From Flavobacterium sp. (lineage in GTDB: Bacteria; Bacteroidota; Bacteroidia; Flavobacteriales; Flavobacteriaceae), in NCBI GenBank assembly GCA_005792865.1, contig SXQR01000030.1:1-5602 (forward strand): a stretch of 5,602 bases of DNA, given 5' to 3'. Every line of letters begins with the position of its first letter. Positions within the stretch are counted from its first letter, which is position 1. The notes beneath the pieces are model-generated. The model was not told the DNA's origin, did not search any database, and was given only the letters and a program-made list of their open reading frames with translations. Positions 1-5,602 of the stretch are shown here, one piece after another. The position numbers and the translations under genes were made by a program.

Positions 1-3
1 ACT

Positions 4-219
4 ATGCGCACTACTATCCTTGTCCTGCTGATTTTCCTTACGTCGGTGGCGATGCAGGCGCAGTGTGCGATGTGCCGCGCAGCGCTGGAGAGCGAGGGCA
101 ACACCCTGAAGGCCGAAGCCGTAAACGACGGGATTGTTTACCTGATGGCGATCCCGTACATCCTCGTGGCCGGAATCATGTATTACGTGTGGCACACGCG
201 CAGGGCTGCGAAGTCCTGA
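4..219 (+). CDS. Small single-pass membrane protein with periplasmic CxxC, function unknown
   Basis: Encodes 71 residues. Residues 1-19 look like a signal peptide: R2, a hydrophobic core at about 5-16, then small residues, with possible cleavage near A16 or A19. The segment after it begins QCAMCRAALES, so a C21-x-x-C24 pair sits almost at the mature N-terminus. A second hydrophobic segment, about residues 44-63 (VYLMAIPYILVAGIMYYVW), is followed by basic HTRRAAKS. By the positive-inside rule this puts the C-terminus in the cytoplasm and the CxxC in the periplasm. I recall similar short proteins with a QCAMCR-like start in Bacteroidota but know of no assigned function. The two cysteines could be redox-active, bind metal or form a disulphide; this is inference. 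The ATG at 4 gives a complete signal peptide, so it is a plausible start, but upstream sequence is missing. The TGA stop abuts the stop of the convergent gene. Confidence 0.75.
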   Translation: MRTTILVLLIFLTSVAMQAQCAMCRAALESEGNTLKAEAVNDGIVYLMAIPYILVAGIMYYVWHTRRAAKS

Positions 220-1620
220 CTACTTCAATCCGTCGATCGAAACCGAAAGATCGCCCTGAATCTTCAGGAAGGCCAGGATCGCCTTGTTCGTGAGTTCGAT
301 TTTTGAGAATTCCACTTCTTCCAATTTTCCGTTGACAAAAACCCCGGGTATGGGCGAGTAATTTTTCATGTACTGTTGCATCTGCTTCTTCCCATCCTCC
401 AGATTGGGCTTGATGGAATACCGGCATGCCTCGCGGATCTTGCGCAGCACAAGGCCTTCCGCCAGCCAATTGGCCGTCCTGAGCAACGTGCTTTTGGTGT
501 CAAGGACATAATCCAGCTGATCGAAGAAAATTTCCTGCGTCTGTGCGTTATACTGCGGAAAACCCGACAGGTAAATCGTCCCATTTACGCTGCCCAGCAA
601 GTCAAGTGCGATCACCATTTTTCCGCCTTTATGCCAAAGCGAAACGTTTTCCACGGTCACCTTTCGTTTTCCCGATCCGAATTCCTGTCCCTTGAAATTG
701 CCGGTAATGATCCGCGATGCATCGGCATAGGTTGATACCGCAACGACGTTAGCGACGAGTTGTTCGGGCATCTTTGAAACCGGTTTAAGCACGATTTTTT
801 CGCGGTCGAACTTGGCTGCGGGTTTTGCTCCGATCAGGGTTTCCACCGATCCCTTGAGTCCCATGTCCAAACTGACCACGCCTTTTTGGAAACGCGCCTC
901 GGTGGTGTACAGTTCAAAGGGTACGATCCGCAACCAGCTTTGGTACGACTCGCTGAGCTGCCTCGGCTGGCAGAGCACATCAAGTGCGTCCAGGACATTG
1001 GGCTTAAAGTCCATCGATTTGGAAATGGATTGGTCAATGCTGCGCTCTATTTTGGATCTGAACAAACGGACGGCGGGATTGATCAAATAGGTAATGGCGA
1101 CTTGCTTGCCCATGATGTTGGTCGTGGGGCTTTCATTCCAATCCAGCGATTCGAGCGTCGTGTCGGTATTGAGCTTCCAGTTTGACAGTCCCACCTTGCT
1201 CGACAAGGTCACAGTACCGTTGAAATTGAATTCCCTGACGTCGTACAAATTCACGCCGAGCTTATTGGTCCCAACGCGGTATTTCACGTTTGCCTTGAGT
1301 GGCAGCACGGTTTTGATCTTGCCGCCAACGTCCGCAAGTGTGATGGGCGCGAGTTTCCATACCTGCATCTGGATGTCGTCGTCCTCGATGTTCTTGTCGT
1401 CGTAGATCAGCCCGGTCATGTATTTGTTCACTTGGATTTCAATATCCTTGAGCTTGATGGATACGGGCATCCCGATATACGAGGCGGTACTTTCATATTT
1501 GATCGGGCCGGCATCGTCCGGTTCCGGTTTGAGGGCGGCAATCTTGCCGGTGCTGGAACATCCCGAGAGAATGAGCATAAAAATGATTAACCCAAAGACC
1601 GATTTGTTCTGGAATTGCAT
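220..1620 (-). CDS. DUF4403 family lipoprotein
   Basis: With the ATG at 1620 this is a 466-residue envelope protein. A hydrophobic signal (residues 8-18) ends in a lipobox L18-S19-G20-C21, so C21 is the likely lipidated residue after signal peptidase II cleavage. The rest is beta-rich and soluble. Features fitting DUF4403 are the segment NPAVRLFRSKIERSI (about 182-196), a later GTIYLSGFPQYN (about 347-358) and LDYVLDTKS (about 369-377). The overall length is also usual for the family. Both halves run from a strand containing LD[WY] into an amphipathic helix containing KI and then a KPN motif, which hints at an internal duplication. No biochemical role is known to me; a lipid- or envelope-related role would be inference. 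The frame could extend to a TTG at 1641, but ATG1620 already gives a complete lipoprotein signal and lies just downstream of a candidate -7 box. It is divergent from the exporter operon. Confidence 0.85.
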   Translation of the reverse strand: MQFQNKSVFGLIIFMLILSGCSSTGKIAALKPEPDDAGPIKYESTASYIGMPVSIKLKDIEIQVNKYMTGLIYDDKNIEDDDIQMQVWKLAPITLADVGGKIKTVLPLKANVKYRVGTNKLGVNLYDVREFNFNGTVTLSSKVGLSNWKLNTDTTLESLDWNESPTTNIMGKQVAITYLINPAVRLFRSKIERSIDQSISKSMDFKPNVLDALDVLCQPRQLSESYQSWLRIVPFELYTTEARFQKGVVSLDMGLKGSVETLIGAKPAAKFDREKIVLKPVSKMPEQLVANVVAVSTYADASRIITGNFKGQEFGSGKRKVTVENVSLWHKGGKMVIALDLLGSVNGTIYLSGFPQYNAQTQEIFFDQLDYVLDTKSTLLRTANWLAEGLVLRKIREACRYSIKPNLEDGKKQMQQYMKNYSPIPGVFVNGKLEEVEFSKIELTNKAILAFLKIQGDLSVSIDGLK

Positions 1621-1638
1621 TTTTTCAAATTTTGATGC

Positions 1639-1646
1639 CAAAGGTA
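1639..1646 (-). promoter_or_regulatory. Candidate Bacteroidota -7 promoter element for the DUF4403 gene
   Basis: The minus strand reads TACCTTTG, an exact match to the Bacteroidota primary-sigma -7 consensus TAnnTTTG. It would place the transcription start roughly 15 nt before ATG1620. No convincing TTG -33 element lies at the expected distance upstream on this strand (the region reads AAAAATGTAAAA), so the call rests on one half of the promoter. If it is correct, the alternative TTG codon at 1641 lies inside the promoter and cannot be the start. Confidence 0.35.
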
Positions 1647-1758
1647 ATGATTGGCCGGGCTTTTTACATTTTTGGATTTTTACGGTTTTGCTGCCGACGA
1701 TGTTGCATCAATCACTTGACTCTGTAACAATCAACCTCCTTTTCAGTCTTATCCCCGG

Positions 1759-1788
1759 CGCCCTTAACATTTATTTATTAAGGTCGCT
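1759..1788. promoter_or_regulatory. Imperfect inverted repeat upstream of the ABC operon
   Basis: Arms GCGCCCTTAA (1759-1768) and TTAAGGTCGC (1779-1788) are reverse complements at 9 of 10 positions (mismatch 1762/1785), separated by the 10-nt A/T-rich spacer CATTTATTTA. It ends 41 nt before the ATPase start codon. It could be an operator for a dimeric regulator, or an RNA hairpin if transcription begins upstream of it. There is no T-tract after it, so it does not look like an intrinsic terminator. Confidence 0.35.
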
Positions 1789-1801
1789 TTTCCCTTATCC
1801 C

Positions 1802-1809
1802 TAATATTG
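1802..1809 (+). promoter_or_regulatory. Weak candidate -7 element for the ABC operon
   Basis: TAATATTG differs from the TAnnTTTG consensus at one position and lies 20 nt before the ATPase ATG. No TTG is found near the expected -33 position; the region there (TTTATTTATTAAGG) is A/T-rich and overlaps the inverted repeat at 1759-1788. The remainder of the 1621-1829 intergenic region shows no other promoter I can support for the plus strand. Confidence 0.2.
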
Positions 1810-1829
1810 CGTTTTCAAATTCCTGCCAC

Positions 1830-2531
1830 ATGATCGAAATCAAGGATTTACACAAGTCTTACAAGACCGGAAATTCCGCGCTTCATGTGCTCAAGGGAAT
1901 CAATTTCTCGGTGGGAGAAGGCGAACTCGTTGCCATAATGGGCTCTTCGGGTTCCGGCAAATCCACGTTGCTCAATATTCTGGGCATCCTGGACGAGGCC
2001 GATTCCGGCAGCTATACATTGGACAAAGTGCCCATCAGGAACCTCAATGAAACGGTCGCTTCCCGCTATCGGAACAAATTCCTGGGGTTCGTATTCCAAT
2101 CCTTCAACCTGATCAATTACAAGAACGCGCTGGAGAACGTCGCGATGCCGCTGTATTATCAAGGCATCTCGCGCCGGGAGCGCACCGAAATCGCCATGGA
2201 TTACCTGAGCCGTGTAGGACTTGCCACGCACGCGCACCATTTGCCCAGTGAACTTTCGGGAGGGCAGAAGCAGCGCGTTGCCATTGCCCGTGCGCTTGCT
2301 TCCAAACCCAAGGTTTTGCTTGCGGATGAACCCACGGGCGCTCTGGACACAAAGACTTCCTACGAGGTCATGGAACTCATCCAGCAAATCAACGATGAAG
2401 GAAAGACCATCCTCATCGTCACGCATGAACCCGACATCGCCGCCATGTGCAAACGCAACGTCGTGCTCAAGGACGGGCTTATCATTGACGACAAGACCAT
2501 CACCCAACAGCGAGCCCTTAGCTATGTTTAG
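1830..2531 (+). CDS. ABC transporter ATP-binding protein, MacB/LolD type
   Basis: This 233-residue cytoplasmic ATPase would power the permeases encoded immediately downstream. All nucleotide-binding motifs are intact: Walker A GSSGSGKS (38-45), Q-loop Q90 in [10 protein letters not shown], signature LSGGQ (142-146) followed by [10 protein letters not shown], Walker B VLLADE (162-167) with catalytic E167, D-loop GALD (170-173) and H-loop H199 in VTHEPD. The length and the sequence VFQSFNLI plus ADEPTGALD are typical of the MacB/LolD/FtsE group. The adjacent adaptor gene favours a MacB-type exporter over LolCDE lipoprotein sorting. ATG1830 starts the standard [12 protein letters not shown]-terminus. 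There is no obvious Shine-Dalgarno box, as is usual in Bacteroidota. Its last 8 nt overlap the next gene, implying translational coupling. The substrate cannot be inferred. Confidence 0.95.
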   Translation: MIEIKDLHKSYKTGNSALHVLKGINFSVGEGELVAIMGSSGSGKSTLLNILGILDEADSGSYTLDKVPIRNLNETVASRYRNKFLGFVFQSFNLINYKNALENVAMPLYYQGISRRERTEIAMDYLSRVGLATHAHHLPSELSGGQKQRVAIARALASKPKVLLADEPTGALDTKTSYEVMELIQQINDEGKTILIVTHEPDIAAMCKRNVVLKDGLIIDDKTITQQRALSYV

Positions 2532-3768
2532 CATTGAACGATGGCAGGAGATATTTGAGGCCATGTCAAAAAACAGGCTTCGCACGGTGCTGACGGGAAT
2601 TTCGGTGGCATCCGGCATCTTCATACTCGTGATCCTCCTGGGCGCCGGGCGCGGCCTGCAGAACGGCATCGAGAAGCAGTTTGAACGCGACGCTGCGGGC
2701 ATCATCGAGGTTTGGAGCGGTGTCACGACCAAAGAACACAAAGGCCTCAATCCCGGCCGGCGCATTCAGTTCCACAACAGCGATTACGATATGTCGGTAC
2801 AAAAATTTGCGCCGATGTTGGAGAAAAAGGCCGCCACCTACAATTTCTGGAACGGCAACGTGACCTTTGGCAAGGAAACGGGCAACTATCAGTTCCGGGG
2901 TGTCTATCCCGATTACCAGTATATCGAAAACGCCACCATCATTGCCGGGCGGTATGTGGGGCAAAACGATATTGCGAATTATGAAAAGGTAGCGGTCATT
3001 GGACGAAAAGTCCGGAACGATCTGTTCAAGGGCCAGGATCCGCTGGGCCGGCAGGTGACCATTAACACCATCCCTTTCAAGGTCATTGGGGTTTTTACCG
3101 ATCCTGCCGGCGAACGCGAGGAGAGCCGCATCTACATTCCCATTTCGACCACGCAAAAAGTCTTTGGCGTCGGCGACCAGATCTCCAATCTTTTTTTTAC
3201 GATGCCCAAGACCGATGATTACGACAAAGCACTTGCCGAATCGTTGAAGTTCACCAATGGGCTTAAGGAATTCCTTCGAAGCAAGAACATGGTCGCTCCC
3301 GATGACGAAGGCGGGATCGGGCTGTTCAACTCGGTAGAGGAAACCAAGAAATTTTATGACCTGAACCTGTATATCCGCCTTTTCTTTTGGTGGGTGGGCA
3401 TCTGCACGATCATCGCGGGCGTCGTGGGGGTGAGCAACATCATGCTCATCGTTGTCAAGGAACGAACACGTGAAATCGGGATACGAAAGGCGCTTGGCGC
3501 ATCGCCCGCGTCCATCATCGGGATGATCCTGCATGAAGCGATCTTCATCACCACGATTGCCGGATTCACCGGACTGTTGATGAGCCTGCTTTTGCTCGAG
3601 CTCGTCGGGCCGCAGATCCAGAGCGAATATTTTCTGAATCCGCAGGTCGATTTTTCCATCGCCATCACAACGCTGGTTTTACTAATCATTGCAGGTGCCG
3701 CGGCCGGGTTTTTTCCGGCCTATCGCGCGGCCCGCATCCGCCCAATCGAGGCATTAAGGGACGAATAA
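2524..3768 (+). CDS. ABC transporter permease, MacB_PCD/FtsX family (first of two)
   Basis: This 414-residue inner-membrane permease has MacB topology. It comprises an N-terminal amphipathic helix (residues 2-20), TM1 at about 26-45, a periplasmic core of roughly 240 residues, TM2 at about 287-311, TM3 at about 331-361 and TM4 at about 377-400. The cytoplasmic loop after TM2 contains ERTREIGIRKALGA (313-326), the family hallmark next to the ATPase-contacting region. The C-terminus ends PAYRAARIRPIEALRDE, also typical. The frame is open upstream to 2221, but that part only shadows the ATPase gene. ATG2524, overlapping the ATPase stop as ATGTTTAG, gives the expected [13 protein letters not shown] start. 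It lacks the fused ATPase of E. coli MacB, so it must use the separate subunit. It probably pairs with the paralogous permease downstream. Family assignment is firm; the substrate is unknown. Confidence 0.93.
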   Translation: MFSIERWQEIFEAMSKNRLRTVLTGISVASGIFILVILLGAGRGLQNGIEKQFERDAAGIIEVWSGVTTKEHKGLNPGRRIQFHNSDYDMSVQKFAPMLEKKAATYNFWNGNVTFGKETGNYQFRGVYPDYQYIENATIIAGRYVGQNDIANYEKVAVIGRKVRNDLFKGQDPLGRQVTINTIPFKVIGVFTDPAGEREESRIYIPISTTQKVFGVGDQISNLFFTMPKTDDYDKALAESLKFTNGLKEFLRSKNMVAPDDEGGIGLFNSVEETKKFYDLNLYIRLFFWWVGICTIIAGVVGVSNIMLIVVKERTREIGIRKALGASPASIIGMILHEAIFITTIAGFTGLLMSLLLLELVGPQIQSEYFLNPQVDFSIAITTLVLLIIAGAAAGFFPAYRAARIRPIEALRDE

Positions 3769-3769
3769 C

Positions 3770-5038
3770 ATGTTTGACACGGACAAATGGAACGAAATAC
3801 TTGAGGCGCTGAGCGCGAACACCTTCCGCACGGTGTTGACAGCATTTGGCGTGTTCTGGGGCATCTTCATCCTGGTGGTCCTGCTCGCTGCAGGGCGCGG
3901 ACTGGAGAACGGTGTCAAGCAGGGTTTCTCCGGAATCGCGACCAACACGATGTTCATGTGGACGCAACCCACCTCAAAAGCATACAAAGGCCTCAACCAG
4001 GGCCGTCAGTTCAATTACAAAAATGCCGATGTCCAGGCGCTTAAGGAAAATTTTCCCGACCTGCGTTTTGTTTCGCCCCGCAACCAATTGGGCGGATACC
4101 GCGGCGCCAATAACGTGACGCACGGCACCAAGACCGGCGCTTACACCATCTATGGCGACTACCCCGAACTGATCCAGCAGGAATCCATGGACATCATCCA
4201 CGGCCGGTTCGTGAACCAGGGCGACATTGACCAGAAACGCAAGGTTGCCGTGATCGGACAGGGCGTCATCACCGAACTTTACACCCCCGGTGAGGAAGTT
4301 TTGGGAAGTTACGTCTCGGTCAACGGGGTCAATTTTTTGATCGTTGGGGTTTACAAGAAGAAGGGGAACAACAACAACGGTAATGCGGAAGAAGCGCAGA
4401 AGAGCATTTTCATCCCCTTTACCACTTTCCAACAGGCTTTCAACTTTGGCGATACGGTCGGGTGGATGGCGCTCACGGCCCGGGACGGTGCCTCGATAAC
4501 CGAACTCAAGAAGGGGATCATTGAATTCATGAAAGCCAGGCATGACATCGCGCCAGATGATGAGCGCGCCATCGGGCACTTCGATCTTTATGAAGAATTT
4601 TCAAAGGTCAACGGGCTTTTCGCCATCCTCAAGTTCATCGCCTATTTCGTGGGGACGCTGGTCCTGCTGTCGGGGGTGATCGGAATTTCTAACATCATGC
4701 TCATCGTCGTCAAGGAACGCACCAAGGAAATTGGCATCCGGCGCGCGCTTGGCGCCACACCGGGTGCGATCCGGTCACAGATCCTCACCGAATCCATTTT
4801 CCTGACCATCATCGCGGGCATGGCCGGTATCGCCGTCGCGACGTGATTGCTCTTCGGGCTCAACAAGATGCTGGAGGGGATGCCGACCGAGGATTCGATG
4901 TTCATCAACCCGTCGGTGGACCTGTCGGTAGTCTTTGTCGCGCTGATGATCCTCGTGGGATCGGGGCTATTGGCGGGGCTGATTCCGGCGCAACTGGCGA
5001 TCCGCGTAAAACCCGTGGACGCGCTTCGAACCGAATAA
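3770..5038 (+). pseudogene. ABC transporter permease, MacB_PCD/FtsX family (second), interrupted by in-frame TGA
   Basis: A paralog of the preceding permease, starting 1 nt after its stop codon. Reading through the TGA at codon 359 gives 422 codons, matching the 414 of its neighbour. TM1 lies at about 26-45, a periplasmic domain follows, TM2 is at about 287-314, ERTKEIGIRRALGA at 316-329, and TM3 begins at about 336. The TGA falls inside TM3. The same frame then encodes the rest of TM3, FINPSVDLSVVF (aligning with FLNPQVDFSIAI of the first permease), TM4 and the ending IRVKPVDALRTE, closed by TAA. The strictly terminated product is 358 residues (3770-4846) and lacks TM4. No other lesion is seen, so the mutation is recent, an error, or tolerated. 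A four-Asn run (200-203, AAC repeated) sits in a loop absent from the first permease. If functional it would form a heteromeric permease pair. Confidence 0.85.
4844..4846 (+). other. In-frame TGA stop interrupting the second permease
   Basis: Codon 359 of the frame starting at 3770 is TGA, between GIAVAT and LLFGLNKM. The reading frame is the same on both sides, which points to a base substitution, not an indel. In the first permease the aligned position is a leucine in TM3. TGG (Trp), CGA (Arg), GGA (Gly) or TTA (Leu) could each become TGA by one change. Confidence 0.9.
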
Positions 5039-5056
5039 AATCATCAATCAATAACA

Positions 5057-5602
5057 ATGAAAAAAGGAGTAACCGTAACCATTTTGATCTTCATCGCCGT
5101 CGTGTTCTTTGGCGCGCTGTACTACCTGTACGCAAAAAACCAGGAACCGCCGGTTGTTTTCCAGACCGAATCGCCGGAGCAGCGCACCATCACCAAGACC
5201 ACGATCGCCACGGGCAACATCGTCCCTGATGAGGAAGTTTTGATAAAGCCGAACATTTCCGGCATCATCGAGGAGATCTATATCGAAGCGGGCGGATTTG
5301 TCAAGGCCGGCGACATGATCGCCAAGATCCGCGTCGTCCCGAACGTTTCCAACCTGAACGCGACCCAAAACCAGGTCGAATCGGCACGCATCAACCTCGA
5401 AAATCAGGAAAAGGTGTTCAAAAGGCAAAAGACGCTCTTTGATAAGGGCGTGATCTCGGCAAATGATTTTGATGCCGCGGAGGTTGCCTACAAGCGCGCG
5501 AAGCAGGAATACAATGCCACACGCCAGAGTTATGAGATTGTCAAGACGGGGACGACGCGGGGATTGGGCACTGCCGCCAACACCATGATCAGATCGACCG
5601 TG
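5057..5602 (+). CDS. HlyD/MacA-type membrane fusion (periplasmic adaptor) protein, 3' end outside window
   Basis: The first 182 codons of a periplasmic adaptor that would link the permeases to an outer-membrane channel. MKK plus a hydrophobic segment (about 5-26) is an uncleaved membrane anchor. Residues about 49-93 contain the first barrel-sandwich (lipoyl-like) half, with TGNIVPDEEVLIKPNISG and then VKAGDMIAKI. Residues about 99-163 form the first helix, tip and second helix of a coiled-coil hairpin. At the tip, R123-x3-L127-x6-S134 in RQKTLFDKGVIS matches the RLS motif used by AcrA/MacA-type adaptors to dock on TolC. The window ends at IRSTV, where the second lipoyl half normally begins. 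ATG5057 lies 18 nt after the permease stop and is preceded by A-rich sequence (ATCAATAACA). It is the fourth gene of the operon; in E. coli macA precedes macB. The family is clear, the cargo unknown. Confidence 0.93.
   Translation, partial: MKKGVTVTILIFIAVVFFGALYYLYAKNQEPPVVFQTESPEQRTITKTTIATGNIVPDEEVLIKPNISGIIEEIYIEAGGFVKAGDMIAKIRVVPNVSNLNATQNQVESARINLENQEKVFKRQKTLFDKGVISANDFDAAEVAYKRAKQEYNATRQSYEIVKTGTTRGLGTAANTMIRSTV

Noticed and set aside
199..210. CGCAGGGCTGCG hairpin before the stop of the 71-residue gene
   Set aside because: The stem is only 4-5 bp with a very small loop and no T-tract, so it is not a credible terminator.
1699..1709. Short palindrome GATG-TTG-CATC in the intergenic region
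   Set aside because: Four-base arms are expected by chance and no second copy is nearby.
1418..1804. A 128-codon plus-strand open frame running through the intergenic region
   Set aside because: Its first part is antisense to the DUF4403 signal peptide and mature N-terminus; the product has no domain or coding character, and the region fits a divergent promoter spacer.
2221..2523. Upstream extension of the first permease frame by 101 codons
   Set aside because: It overlaps the ATPase signature, Walker B and H-loop coding region in another frame, and the family N-terminus begins at ATG2524.
1848..2765. A 305-codon minus-strand open frame opposite the ATPase and permease genes
   Set aside because: It is the antisense shadow of strongly coding plus-strand genes, crosses the gene boundary and resembles no protein family.
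2566..3534. A 322-codon minus-strand open frame opposite the first permease
   Set aside because: Its composition (many His, Asp and Arg from complementing membrane codons) is that of a shadow frame, and the plus strand is unambiguous.
3702..3720. Perfect GGCCGG/CCGGCC hairpin with a GTTTTTT loop near the end of the first permease
   Set aside because: The T-run is in the loop, not after the stem, so it is not an intrinsic terminator; the conserved AGFFPA coding sequence explains it.
3974..4579. A 201-codon minus-strand open frame opposite the second permease
   Set aside because: It lies wholly antisense to a conserved permease and has no recognisable motif.
4844..4892. Selenocysteine recoding of the TGA
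   Set aside because: Only a tiny hairpin (GCTC/GGGC, 3-nt loop) follows, unlike a bacterial SECIS, and a selenocysteine in a permease membrane helix has no precedent I know.
4843..5229. A plus-strand open frame overlapping the permease 3' end and the adaptor 5' end
   Set aside because: It is out of frame with two recognisable families and its translation is low-complexity Gly/Arg/Ala.

Overview
The window looks like a chromosomal segment from a member of the Bacteroidota (Bacteroidetes), with base composition around half G+C. The evidence is a DUF4403-type lipoprotein, a split ATPase/permease/permease/adaptor export operon of a style common in that phylum, start codons preceded by A-rich sequence instead of clear Shine-Dalgarno boxes, and an exact match to the Bacteroidota -7 promoter consensus TAnnTTTG. 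This placement is inferred from gene style, since no phylogenetic marker gene is present.

Layout: positions 4-219 (+) encode a 71-residue single-span membrane protein with a periplasmic CxxC. Its stop codon directly abuts the stop codon of a convergent gene at 220-1620 (-), a predicted lipoprotein of the DUF4403 family. Positions 1621-1829 are a divergent intergenic region. It holds a candidate promoter for the lipoprotein gene and a 9-of-10-bp inverted repeat upstream of the transporter operon. Positions 1830-5602 (+) form a tightly packed operon: an ABC ATPase of the MacB/LolD type (1830-2531), a MacB/FtsX permease (2524-3768, overlapping the ATPase gene by 8 nt), a second, paralogous permease (3770-5038) and the first 182 codons of a HlyD/MacA-type membrane fusion protein (5057 to the window end).

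Function: the ATPase would energise a pair of four-span permeases with large periplasmic domains. The adaptor carries a complete RLS motif (R123, L127, S134) for docking to a TolC-like outer-membrane channel. Together these suggest a tripartite, mechanotransmission-type exporter, with the ATPase and permease that are fused in MacB of E. coli split into separate genes here. The substrate cannot be read from the sequence. A TolC-like gene may lie downstream, outside the window.

The main anomaly is an in-frame TGA (4844-4846) in the third membrane segment of the second permease. The same frame then continues for 63 codons with a well-conserved C-terminus. This is a point nonsense mutation, a sequencing error or a real split. 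Nothing else points to a novel system: the window is mostly a recognisable efflux operon next to two poorly characterised envelope proteins.
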